A stretch of DNA of 64,000 nucleotides. Source: Liolophura sinensis (taxonomy: Eukaryota; Mollusca; Polyplacophora; Chitonida; Chitonidae). The stretch lies in the NCBI RefSeq assembly GCF_032854445.1, contig NC_088307.1:11358017-11422016 (forward strand). The letters are read 5' to 3'. Shown here piece by piece: positions 1 to 11,000 of the stretch. Position 1 is the stretch's first letter; every line of letters starts with the position of its first letter. Below the pieces are notes generated by a model. The model was not told the DNA's origin. It made no database searches and saw only the letters and a list, made by a program, of their open reading frames with translations. The position numbers were made by a program, and so were the translations under genes.

Positions 1-1336
1 GCAGCACTCGGCCAAATTATCAAAGGGTATTGCTAGTAGAACAACTGTAAAATTGCTTCAGTCACATTGTATTCGAGGCACTTGTTAACTGCAGCCATCA
101 CCACTGCGTCTGCAAATTACGTTGAATAAATTGAAACAAAAAAATCCTACAGCTGGGGAGTTTCTGGTCCCAGATGAATTGTAGTTTAATTCTCTTTCAT
201 TGTTTTAGGTACAAACAAATATATATTATACAAATATATATAAATACAAATATTAATGAGATTGCTTTGTGAGAGTTGTATATTCAAGTTTTGTGGGTAT
301 AAAAACAGGGAAACATATTGTATGTGGGAGTTCACCAGAACATGCCTGTAAAGTCTGTCTCGTATTACATATGTAACATATCACATTAACTTGGAGAAGC
401 ACATCTGTGAAAGTATACTAGATTTGAAATCATTGAACTGTGAACAAAACATGAACAATGAATTGACTCACAAAACTTAAAATCATTTCCAAAAGAAAAA
501 GTCAAAGGAAACTTAAGTTCATTACCGATTTGTTCTCATCAATCTGATTGATCCAATTTCTTCTAATTGATCCAATTTCTTCTGATTGATCCAGTTTCTT
601 CTGATTGATTCAATTTCTTCTGATCGATCCAATTTCTATTGATCGATCCAATTTTTTGGCATCCTGGGTAATTTGATCTTCCTGGTTAGAATTCTTGAGA
701 AAGTGGTTACCTCTGATCAAACAATGCTCACAGACCCAAGTCGCCGGACTATGTGATATCAAGCCTCTTTTCCTTGGTTGAGTAAGCTAGCTGGGGTATA
801 CAGTGTACGACAAGTCACCATCAGGTCACCCAAATTCTGAGACTGGGCAAGGATTTGTTGCTTCCTGCAGTGTCACATTTCACTGGGCATTTGCATACAT
901 ACTATATTTCTGGAGTGGCTCTAGGGCAAGCCTTTTGCATGGTCAAGGAAGCAAATTAAATGGCCATGAAGAGGCCATATCGGGAACAGCTATTACTGTG
1001 TGTTAAATAATGTAGGTGAATAATATATGAGAATTTCATGCCTTGTTTCTGTTGTACATTTTATAATTTATATACATTTCTTTTGTGTGACTAAAGCTGG
1101 TGGCGGGAAGACTGAGAGAAACCACCATTATGATTTAATATTCCATCTTTGATATATACTTAGAAAATCGGCTGCTAAACCGTTATTCAAAATGTCTAGA
1201 CAGTGGTAGGTGTATGAGATGCTGAGTGATATCTTATCATCATCAAAGCGTTGTTGTCTGTAGACTTTCCAGTGATGGCGACAGTCTAACATTTGGTCCA
1301 ATCAGAAAAGTGTTTTGCCATCGGCAATTAAATGAT
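1..1336. other. AT-rich region without recognisable gene
   Basis: I see no exon with supporting splice sites here. It holds one short tandem repeat (542-655) and otherwise unique AT-rich sequence. The missing first exon of the downstream Ly6-like gene could lie in or left of this stretch, but I found no convincing ATG-hydrophobic-donor arrangement. Confidence 0.5.
542..655. repeat. 19-bp tandem repeat, about 6 copies
   Basis: Units of the form CTGATTGATCCAATTTCTT repeat about six times with a few substitutions (GATTGATT, GATCGATC variants). No coding sense is apparent. Confidence 0.85.
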
Positions 1337-1531
1337 TTATTTGATTGGTGTTTTACGCCGTTCTCAATAATTTTTCACTTATACGACGGCGGCCAGCATT
1401 ATGGTGAGAGGAAACCGGGCAGAGCCCGGGGGAAACCCACGGCCATCCGCAGGTTGCTGACAGATCTTACCACGTACGGCCGGAGAGGAAGCCAGCATGA
1501 GCTGGACTTGAACTCACAGTGACCGCATTGA
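1337..1531 (-). mobile_element. SINE1, 5'-truncated, with 16-bp target duplication
   Basis: Minus-oriented copy of the abundant tRNA-derived SINE, lacking the tRNA-like head. It is bounded by perfect 16-bp direct repeats TCGGCAATTAAATGAT at 1321-1336 and 1532-1547. That is the signature of LINE-type target-primed insertion with 5' truncation. Confidence 0.9.
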
Positions 1532-2168
1532 TCGGCAATTAAATGATGTTCCCATCAAACTAAATTTCCGATAAGTTTGACAGTCCGGCATGGGCTTGAC
1601 CAACATTGGCAAATGTAAACTTAAAGTTGGGCGACAGGATGACATTGTGCGAACACCAAGCCAATTCATGTGTAATCGACAGAATAATGCTCTGTCATCA
1701 TTATATACAGCCGACGAAGTCAAACAAAATCAGCAAAGATAGTGTTAGGCCACCACTAGCGACTACCTATTTGGAGTTGTGAGTAGCATTGAAAATCGGG
1801 CCAATGCGGTCAAATTGTACGTGGTAGAAAAGCGACATTCGTATGGTGTATCGACATCGGACTAACGTTGGTCAACCGATGGCGACGCTTGCCACCGTAA
1901 CCTGTTTTCTGTTTTTGTATATGAATCAAGCACTGCTATTTTAAGTTGTATATGACTCCGACGACTAGCTATTTTGCGTTCTTGCAAATCAGGAGCCTTG
2001 CTATTTGGTGGTCCTATACATTTTACATTCTTGTAAGTCAATGGAATTAACTGCTATTCTGTGTTCTTGCAAATCAGGAGAACCGACTGGAGTGAAGATG
2101 GATGCCCACTTGAAGACAGCTGACGGTGGAGTCCTCCCCCCTCCATGTGAGTATATATATATATAAAT

Positions 2169-2390
2169 AATTTGTTAAATTTAAAGGAAGGTTTGTTGTC
2201 TGAGTGATGCTAGAATGTTTTCGGTTATTGCAGCAGATTATTCTGTTAAATGTAACACACATATTCTATTAATTCAAGATATAAGATTATATTAGATTAG
2301 CAGGAGATTGGATTAAATATGACTCAGTATTATCTTGTACTATCAGACCTCACTCAGACAGTATAGGCTGTCTTGTTAAATTAACAGATT
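2169..2390. mobile_element. Palindromic non-autonomous element (family M1), diverged
   Basis: The left end carries TTGTTGTCTGAGTGATGCTA and the right end carries an approximate complement around CACTCAGACAG, so the terminal inverted repeats are about 50 bp long. The interior has no ORF. Related copies lie at 2781-3005, 12960-13182 and 57823-58048. Half copies lie at 46100-46150 and 51240-51290. Confidence 0.6.
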
Positions 2391-2474
2391 GGTTTTTTTT
2401 AGTATAGGTCACAGGCAGAACTTTGAGGAGACATTTATACATACACTATTTAACGCAGGCCTATTAACAATAAT

Positions 2475-2739
2475 CTCCGTGGTCAAGGGGGTTAGCGCGC
2501 CAGCGCGGCACAATGACCCAAGAGCCTCTCACCAGTGCCGTCGCGGTGAGTCCAAGTCCAGCTCATGCTGGCTTCCTCTCTGGTCATACGTGCGGAGGTC
2601 TTGCAGCAATCTCCGGGTGGTCGTGGGTTTCCCCCGGGCTCTGCCCGATTTCCTCCCACCATAATGCTGTCCGCAGTCGTATAAGTGAAATATTCTTGAG
2701 TACTGCGTAAACCACAAATCGACTAAGTAAATTAATAAA
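2475..2739 (+). mobile_element. SINE1, full length
   Basis: It begins with a tRNA-like head (CTCCGTGGTCAAGGGGGTTA) and continues through the conserved body to an AAT-rich tail. Flanking direct repeats TTAACAATAAT at 2464-2474 and 2740-2750 mark the insertion. Confidence 0.88.
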
Positions 2740-2780
2740 TTAACAATAATAGTGTACCGGTATATTAATAACGGCTATTA

Positions 2781-3005
2781 ATCTGTTAAATTAACGGAGA
2801 GACTCTTATCTGAGTGGTGCTAGAATGTACTCTGTAATTGCAGTAGATTATTCTGTTAAATATAACACTCATATTCTATTAATTCAGCATAACCATTCTA
2901 TTAGACTAACAGGATATTATGTTGAATGTGACACAATATTGTGTTATATTAACAGAATACATTCTAGCATCACTCAGACAACAGACTTTCTGTTAAATTA
3001 AACAT
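2781..3005. mobile_element. Palindromic non-autonomous element (family M1)
   Basis: The left end runs TTAACGGAGAGACTC then CTGAGTGGTGCTAGAATG. The right end runs CATTCTAGCATCACTCAG then ACAGACTTTCTGTTAAATTA, its approximate reverse complement. At about 225 bp with no ORF, it fits a MITE-like element. Confidence 0.7.
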
Positions 3006-3464
3006 ATTATTTTGAATTCAAACAGCTTTATTAGCTGTACCTTCAACCAAGCATGTCTTCAATATAAAGACTTTAAATTTTGTTTTTTTTTGTTCTTGTT
3101 TTTTTTTTCTAAGCAATAGGAAGTGGTTTTATTTTTCACATATTTCTCCACGTACATGTATATGTGTTTAGCTTGTAATGATATAACACTTTTCTTACGA
3201 AACTCAAACATCTTATTAGTTTATTTACTATTTTACTAGTATGTGTCATAAAATCTTCTTCCAACAGCTTTATTAATCTCCTGACATATATATTACATGA
3301 GATTATATTTATGGATATTACTTATATGTGTTTAACATGTAAATACATAAAGTCTTAACATGAAACGACATAAATGTCTTACCGTAACATGTAGACAAAA
3401 AATCGGTAATAAATTCACCTGCACATACACACGAGATTACTTATGGACGAACCGTTTGTTACAG

Positions 3465-5560
3465 ATGTTCCAAGAGGTAACAAAAAACACATCGAATGTA
3501 ATATCTGTAACAGTGGTAAGCCTGATGAGTCAAACTTCAACTGTTTAGCCCAGAGAACTGCCAACTGGAAGACAACCTGGAAGAGAAACTGTACAGGCCG
3601 CTGCATTACCAAGACAAATTTTATCTATTCCGATGGTAAATATGCTATCTTCTAGTAGTGATTGAATGACTGATGGCTTGGTGGATTGATAAATGGTTGT
3701 ATTAATTGATTTCAGGTTATGTCTCATTTTGTTTACGTACCTGATTTATTTATTTATTCATTTATTTCTTATTTATTTATTTATGTATTTATTTATTTAT
3801 TTGATTAGAGTTTAACACCAAACTCAAGAATTTCTCGTATAAACGAAAACGTCAATCATGGTTATGGTTGGAGGAAAACCGAAGAGCCTGAAGTGAAACG
3901 CCGTCTTTCGTTACAAATTTAACACTAATCCAGTTGTGTTCATTTCAGGATAATATATTTATTTGAATGGTGTTTTACGCCGTACTCAACAATATTTCAC
4001 TTATACGACGGCAGCCAGCATTACTCTCTTAAATACATCTCTTTGTACAAATTTGCAGATCCACAATGACATGTGTATTGATTGGTATACACATGTATGC
4101 ACAAGTCAGGGTGGGTGTGTTACATGAATTACACAATTTGTGTACTTCTGGTACACAAAATTATGTGGATTTGCAATTTTGCCACAACCGTGTGTACCAC
4201 TAGTACACAGTAGTTTATAGAGAGTATGGTGGGAGGAAACCGCGCAGATCCCAGGGGAAACCCATGACCATCCGCAGGATAATATAACACTTTTTTCTGT
4301 TTCAGATTATCTGTAACTCCAAATTCTGGATAGTACAATCATTCATTTCTGGTTTGCCGGCAACCTACATGTAAATGATGTACTGGTTTCCTGCCCTTTA
4401 AGATGTTCATTCTTTTCTTTCAGTTGAAGTGTTCCGAGAGTGCACAGATACCTGGTACAAGTTCCCGCTACCTTTCCCTCCAGACGGTTGTTACGAGTGG
4501 TACGGGGATACGGTTTGTCTGTGCAATTATGATCTGTGCAATTCAAGCCCCCTAGGTAAGTTGTTTTGTTACGTGGATACTGTGCGTGTGTTCAGTTATG
4601 GTCTATGCAACTTAGGCCCCTAGGTTAGTTCTTACCAGGATACCGTGCGTGTGTTCAATTATGATGTGTGCAACTCAGGCTCCGTAGGTAAGTTCTTACG
4701 GGGATACCGTGTGTCTGTCTGTTCAGTTAACAGTTCAGTTCTGTACGTTATTACGAGTTTTTGTGACCGTTTACTCCTCTTCCCGAATGACTCAGGTTGA
4801 TAATGTTTTCTTTAAGCTAGCGTTGCCTTGATATTTTAGAATACACGCATGCGCAACTGCATGTGCACTATGTCTCGTTCACAAAGTGTTTAGCTCTAGT
4901 ACACAATGTGAAGCGCAGATGTTCAATCCGTTGAAGTAATAGGCGTATAGACCGGCAGCTATTATCACGGCTTAAGCCATGGTGTTAGGTGGCTACAATC
5001 TGAATATTTACAGAAACAGAATAAAACCCCGACGGAGGTAAGCCGACAAGAGGTAGTATGTCATCGGTTACGGGGGACCATTTGCAAATTATCACACTGA
5101 CGTGGTTGCGCTGGTTTTACCATCTGTGCTGTAAGTCCTGTATTATATGTTTAGGATAATATGGTACTCAAGATAAACGCTTGAGAACCGGGTACAAACT
5201 CTTATATACTTTAATTCGGTAAACTCCTTTGTCTTTCCTTTGTGGGCGCCGAACTTTAAATTGCTTTCTGCACGTGTTGTCATGAATACATGCACCACAG
5301 AAGCAGTTGGCACGTGCAAATCAAAGCGAAAGAGTTTCGAACAAGGATGGCACAACAAGGTTTTCCGTAATTAACTGCAGGCCTGCTCTTATTATTGATT
5401 TATTATTATTGACGTGTATTTCTTCTTTTTTTATTCAGGTAAACACAACGGCTTACCTTTAGATGCTCATCTCCTGACAAAAGATGGAGATTCTGGTGCT
5501 ACCATGGCTCAGTTGTCGACTTATCTCTTGTTCGTTCCAATGGTGCTCTACCGTCTCTGA
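3465..5560 (+). CDS. Ly6/uPAR-like GPI-anchored surface protein (exons 2-4; first exon not found)
   Basis: Three exons join in frame: 3465-3635, 4424-4555 and 5439-5560 (TGA at 5558-5560). Acceptors are CAG and donors GTAAAT and GTAAGT, all phase 1. The exons encode about 141 residues. The first two carry ten cysteines in Ly6/three-finger order: HIECNICNSG, FNC, RNC and GRC, then REC, DGCYEW and a closing VCLCNYDLCN that matches the family's CxC...CN ending. The last exon ends in a hydrophobic tail (LSTYLLFVPMVLY) typical of a GPI-attachment signal. Such proteins sit outside the membrane as receptors or channel/receptor modulators. The signal-peptide exon should lie upstream, phase 1; I could not place it. 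The gene is homologous, exon by exon, to the minus-strand gene at 8044-16521, and the two converge. The end of the second exon and its donor are repeated downstream (4501-4726). Confidence 0.82.
3958..4282 (-). mobile_element. SINE1 fragment split by a TIR element
   Basis: The 3' half of SINE1 (TTTTACGCCGTACTCAACAA to GCCAGCATTA) stops at about 4023. It resumes at 4225 with TATGGTGGGAGGAAACC. The 201 bp between are a later insertion. Confidence 0.85.
4024..4224. mobile_element. 201-bp MITE with TA target duplication, nested in SINE1
   Basis: The termini are CTCTCTTAAA on the left and the approximate complement TTTATAGAGAG on the right. TA dinucleotides at 4022-4023 and 4225-4226 match the target preference of Tc1/mariner elements. 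The interior contains further imperfect inverted repeats and no ORF. Confidence 0.72.
4501..4726 (+). repeat. Tandem repeats of an exon end and its splice donor
   Basis: The last about 55 bp of the second Ly6 exon plus its donor recur about 3.5 times at 64-68 bp spacing. The exon copy ends CCCCTAGGTAAGTT. The second copy has GGCCCCTAGGTTAGTT, the third CTCCGTAGGTAAGTT, and the fourth stops before the donor. Copy three keeps a good GTAAGT donor; copy two is weakened to GTTAGT. Confidence 0.85.
4885..5140 (+). repeat. Dispersed repeat R3, diverged copy
   Basis: It shares the R3 blocks AGAATAAAACCC and GGGGGACCATTTGCAAATTA with copies at 21600-22040, 34670-34970, 26695-26945, 31735-32050, 54775-55130 and 63545-63730. 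The nature of R3 is unknown. It lies in the last intron of the Ly6-like gene. Confidence 0.55.
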
Positions 5561-5821
5561 TACGACCAAGTTGGCCGCTATCATAAAATCAGTCCAATCA
5601 TTTACTCAATGAAGAAAGGAACTGATGAAAGAAAGTGTGAATTTTTTTTTTTTGTTCGCCTTGAACGTCCTGTGCGACCACCGTTCCTAGTCGTATAATT
5701 TTGGACGAATTATTCGGACTATACAGCTGCTACACCGACCTTGAAAGTGTTTGGATGACCTTGAAAGTAACTGTGTGACACCTGTTTTGTGACACCTGTC
5801 GTGACATGTCCTGATTGTTTT

Positions 5822-5965
5822 TGAGTGAGTGAATGAGTGCTTGGGGGTTAACGTTCGTACTTAACAATTTTTCTGTCCGATTATGACGAGGGGGTCCTTA
5901 GAGTGTATGTAATGTGTCTCTTTGTTGCAGGACGGATTTCCACCGCTCTTTTGCCTGCTTCAGAA
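5822..5965 (-). mobile_element. SINE2, truncated
   Basis: It starts with the SINE2 end GAGTGAGTGAATGAGTGCTT and keeps the GCAGGACGGATTTCCACCGC block, then stops before the tRNA-like part. The element is in reverse orientation. Confidence 0.8.
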
Positions 5966-6976
5966 AATCGCAAAATTAACCAATTACTGTGGGGAAATAT
6001 TAAGAAAATATCAAACACAACATACATCCTTTCTAAGACGCTACTAAAATTAATATGTATACATGTAACGTTTATTTCGCAACATTTCCTACATAGATAT
6101 ATATGCATATATAATAACATTGTGATAATATATATATATATACATATATACACATTCACTCCAAATATTCACGTTTAATTTCAAAATTAACATATGGCAT
6201 AAAATTACTTCAATGATTTATCTTTATCAAACAAAGACTACAAGTAGCTATTACTAAAACGGATAGAGGTTCACTATATGTCCGCGTATTACTGTTCAAT
6301 CATTATCAATTACAGCTAAATATTCCATAGTAAAATATTAGACAAGAGCTCAAGTCTAGGCGATGTCGATGCAGTTTTTCTTAACAGAAGGTAAGCGAAG
6401 TTTTTCTTGCCTTTCCCTTTATTTTGCCTACTGGTACCTAATTCTTATAATTTTTGGACATCGTTTTTGTTCTTATTAATAAATACGCAGGTATAATTGC
6501 AACAGAAATGCGTAGTTTCTCTTTTCTCACATTGTTAGTCCATCTAATGAACAACATATCAATATCTTTACTTTTCCAAAAAAAATCCTGGAGAGAAATA
6601 GAATTATTAGCTTCAGCACTACTGTATTATCCGCGCTAAAAATTAGATGAATTACGGTACATCAGCACGATATGGCTGGAGTATTGCCGAAGCGACGTTA
6701 ACCAACGATTATCCATTTACATTTATTCGGTGTAATGTTAATCCGCCTTCAGTTTTAACGCAAAATATGATGGTCAAATTTGTCCTTATGAAATACATGT
6801 TCCCATTCCTCTTGCTATGTTTATACACTTAAATTTGGCTGAATAAATGAAGTCACGTGCGCAGAAGACGCGTGACCTATTTTATATACATGCTTTGTTG
6901 AAATGATTGTTGTCCTTGGCGGTTGGGTTTCATAGAAAGCAAACAGGTATCTTGTGTCCAAATGTCAATTATTTAT

Positions 6977-7160
6977 TTATTGATTTGATTGGCGTTTTAC
7001 GCCCTACTCAACAATATTTCACTTATACGCCGGAAATACACGACCATCCGCAGGTTGCGGCCTGACCTCTCCAAGTACGGCCGGAGAGGAAGCCAGCGTG
7101 AGCTTGACTTGAACTCAAAGCGAGTGCATTCGTGGCTGACCACTTCGGTCACGCAGCAGC
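6977..7160 (-). mobile_element. SINE1 fragment with internal deletion
   Basis: It carries the tail side GGCGTTTTACGCCCTACTCA. It then jumps from the TATACGCCGG block directly to the CACGACCATCCGCAGGTTGC block and ends in a diverged head region. Confidence 0.8.
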
Positions 7161-7756
7161 GCCCCCCCCCCCCCCAACCCAATCCCAATTAGGATGGTAC
7201 ACTTATGTACGTACTATTTTCAGATGGACGAATGTTTATATCATTATAAATCGCCCTCATATAAACGCGGCTTCTGCCATCTTGGCTAGTTTAGCAAACC
7301 ATACATAACGGTATCATCACGTGATTAACTTTGACGTAATAGTCCTTTTTGCATTGTTGTCATGGTGATCACATGTAGGTAAAGTATACCATTGTATATA
7401 TTTGACGATACCCCCTATTCTACACATAACTGACATACTTAGTCACTACTGAGGCAAAATTCCTATAATTTCAGACGTGAGGCGTTGCAGGCCTCTACGA
7501 GTATACATCTTACGTGAATTTACGCCCTCGTATAGGTTTACAAAATGCTTCGGCACATGGAACATAGTCATGCGAAAATGTATCCAAATTACGAGCTAAG
7601 AAAATGACACCTAGACTTTAGACACATACATTGACAGCTTGTGTTCGGTGTAGGTAAGCCCTATAACGAACCCGGGACTGGTCATGCCTAAAACTTCACG
7701 GTAGGCCCACTGTCTCGCTTGTCAGCACTGAGAGTTTAGAGCCCGGAAACATGACT

Positions 7757-7870
7757 GGTTGGCCCGGTGTCAGTATAACGTGACTGGGCGGAGTGTCATG
7801 CCTGGTGTCCTCGACATGATACTTTGGTGTCGGCAGCAATTTGGCGACACGGACTCGCCCTAGGGATTCA
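7757..7870 (+). repeat. Dispersed repeat R5
   Basis: The block GCCCGGTGTCAGTATAACGT, followed by a GGCAGCAATTTGGCGACAC block, recurs at 29927-30022 in the same orientation and partly at 8598-8650. Function and class are unknown. Confidence 0.75.
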
Positions 7871-7945
7871 TCATGAACAAGAGGATGAATGGTGGCAAAT
7901 GGCACATGACATTGGCTGTTCCCTGTCAGGAGTTTGCTCTTCAAT
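7870..7945 (-). pseudogene. Possible decayed duplicate of the Ly6 C-terminal exon
   Basis: A stretch of about 32 bp (GATGAATGGTGGCAAATGGC and onward) closely resembles the part of the true last exon at 8090-8125 (AATGAATGGCGGCAAACGAC). In the sense frame it gives SCAICHHSSS before a stop. The similarity is short, so this could be a remnant duplicate or chance. Confidence 0.35.
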
Positions 7946-8043
7946 GTATCGCTTCCTTTCTATTCACAGTGATAGCTAGTGGCTGTTTGTATATAGATGG
8001 ACAATTGTTTTCATACTGATTGAAAAGAAAAATTAATGTTATT

Positions 8044-11000
8044 TTATACAAAAAGGTTGTGTTGGACAAAAAGACCTATAATGAGCGATAAAATGAATGG
8101 CGGCAAACGACACATGGTATTGGGTGAATGATTTTCACCCTCAGGGGTTTCCCCTGTAGAATCCCACAGATGTTCATCAAGCTCTTTGTCTGATGGCTCA
8201 CCTGAAAAGAAAAACAAACAAAAAAAGACCCTGGAGACATAACAAAGATGCGAATGGCTAGGTCAAATACATTGTCGTGCCTTGAAAACGCATAACGGAA
8301 GATGGTGACATTTTTATACAACTGCGGTAGCCTATAATTGAGGCAAAAAATATTGAGACAAACACAACACTTGTGAGCCGTAAAGAAGTATTCCCGGTAT
8401 GTATTGATTTGTTTGATTAGTGTTCTACGCCATACTCAAGGTTATTTCACTTATATGATGAGCTGGATTTGAACTCACATCGATCCCATCAGCGAGTGAC
8501 CTCTGAATAATTGTGCTGTGCAAGAGCGCTAATCCACAGACCTATATTCTGTTCAAGGCAATTTTCTCTGTTTTCATTTAATAATAAATGCAGACCTGGT
8601 TGGCCTGGTGTCAGTATAATGTGACTGGGTGGGGTGGCATGTCATGGACTCACCCTGCCACAGGAAGGTACAGACTATGTACACACACTGAATAACTCAT
8701 CGTCGTCATCTGATTGAAAAAGTCTGAAGTACGGCGTAAAACCCCAAGCATACATACGTACATGTACAACGTAAAACCCCAAGCATACATACGTGCATGT
8801 ACAACGTAAAACCCCAAGCATACATACGTACATGTACAACGTAAAACCCCAAGCATACATACGTACATGTACAACGTAAAACCCCAAGCATACATACGTA
8901 CATGTACAACGTAAAACCCCAAGCATACATAGGTACATGTACAACGTAAAACCCCAAGCATACATACGTACATGTACAACGTAAAACCCCAAGCATACAT
9001 ACGCACATGTACAACGTAAAACCCCAAGCATACATACGCACATGTACAACGTAAAACCCCAAGCATACATACGCACATGTACAACGTAAAACCCCAAGCA
9101 TACATACGCACATGTACAACGTAAAACCCCAAGCATACATACGTACATGTACAACGTAAAACCCCAAGCATACATACGTACATGTACAACGTAAAACCCC
9201 AAGCATACATACGTACATGTACATCACCCCAAGTACTCACCCATGGCATCTCCGTTACAGAGTTCCGTACTACAGAGGCACCACGTGTCCAAATAGTAGC
9301 GGTAACAGCCGTCTTCGGCCAGCGGTTTGGGTAGCTGAGGGAACAACTCCGTGCAGCCGCGGTACGTCGCTACAGAGGGGGTCGAGGGGAGGGAGAAGAA
9401 GAATGATTAGTGATGAAACTATGCTTGATTTTTTATCTCCGCCACTACACAAGGAGGCTATGATTTTTCCCTTGTTTATTTTTGTCTATCTCTCTGTCTG
9501 TTTGTTTGAAACTTTACGGGGAAAAATATGCAGGAACTTTTCTAAACGATTATATACAGTTGACAGATGTAGAGTAATCTCCCTTCCTCCGTCATACGGC
9601 AATCTATGTACATTTAGCTGACGTCAGATTTGTTTACTTTATTGACATTTTACAATATAGTTACTCCTGCTTCTACTTTCTTTCTTTTTTTATTTCACTG
9701 GTGTTTTTCGCCACACTAAGAATTTTTCACTTATACAACGGCGGACAGCTTTATGGTGGGAGGAAACCCACGACCATCCGCAGGTTGCTGCGAGTTCCAC
9801 GTACGACCGGAGAGGAAGCCAACATGAGCTGGACTTGAACTCACAGCGTCCTCATTAATGGGTGGTTCATTGGGCTGTGTTGGCGTGTGCGCGTCTACTT
9901 TGCCCTCTGATCGTATACTTAGTCCCTGAGTAGAGAACATGTTTTCTATATTTATCCTCCAACCGGGTAGAGAACATGTTTTCGATATTGACCCTCTCAC
10001 CGTATACTTAGTGCCCGGGCAGAGAACATGTTTTCTATATAGACCCTCTCACCGTATACTTAGTGCCCGGGTAGAGAACATGTTTTCGATATTGACCCTC
10101 TCACCGTATACTTAGTGCCCGGGTAGAGAACATGTTTTCTATATTGACCCTCTCACCGTATACTTAGTGCCCGGGTAGAGAGCATGTTTTCTATATTGAC
10201 CCTCTCACTGTATACTTAATCCCTTATTAGCGAACCTGGTTTCCTTACAAGCCCGTTCACAGTATATAGACTCAGTAAGGAGTATATTTTTGATAGAGCG
10301 TGTTGTGCTAGCGTGTTTCACCTCTCTCGCGTGTTGGCCACCCCCACCCCTTCCCCCACTCTCCAGTATATTTAATGCCTGGACAGAAAACGTATATTGC
10401 CCCCTCCCTCCGGTATACCTACTGCCCATTTGGTAGACTTGTTCTCTATGTTGCCCCCGCCCCCCCGTATACTGACTATCCGGGTAGAGCACGTGTTTTC
10501 TTACTTACTGCCCAAGTTGAGGAAGTGTTTTTTGTACTGCACCCTATCCCCACTCAGGTATACTTACTGCCCGGATAGAACGCGTGTTTTCTATACTACC
10601 CCCCCTCCCCCGCCCCCGTATACTTACTGCCCGGGTAGAGCACATGTTTTCTATATTGCTCCCTCCAATGTACTTACTGCCCAAGTTGAGGAAGTGTTTT
10701 CTATACTGCACCCCATCCCCACTCCGGTATACTTACTGCCCGGGTAGAACGCGTGTTTTCTGTTTTGCGCCCCACCCCTCCGGTACACTTACTGCCCGAG
10801 TAGAGGACGAGTTTTCTAGCCCCCCCCCCCCCCCCCCACCATTCGGTATACTTACTGCCAGGGTAGAGAATGTTTGTTCTGATGAAGCACTTCTCCGTAC
10901 AGTTAGCCTTCCACGTGGTGGGGTAGTTCACGGATGAGTTACCCAGACAGTTGACGTTAGGCTCCTTAGGGTCCCCGCTGTTACAAGTGTGGCAATGGTA

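Larger units (their letters stand above)
5561..8043. other. Convergent intergenic region
   Basis: This lies between the stop codons of the two Ly6-like genes. It contains a truncated SINE2 (5822-5965), TA-rich sequence (6060-6160), a SINE1 fragment (6977-7160) and an R5 repeat next to a possible decayed exon (7757-7945). I see no other gene. Confidence 0.6.

Noticed and set aside
8735..9222. Regular repeat array as a CRISPR
   Set aside because: Units are contiguous without unique spacers and the DNA is eukaryotic.
8650..9249. Three long overlapping open frames of about 175-199 codons on the minus strand
   Set aside because: They are produced by the 35-bp minisatellite, whose period is not a multiple of three, so all frames repeat the same peptide. 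One only runs on from Ly6 exon 3 past its donor.
10375..10937. Pro/Tyr-rich plus-strand frames
   Set aside because: They run antisense through the donor-junction array and poly-C tracts; no independent gene evidence.
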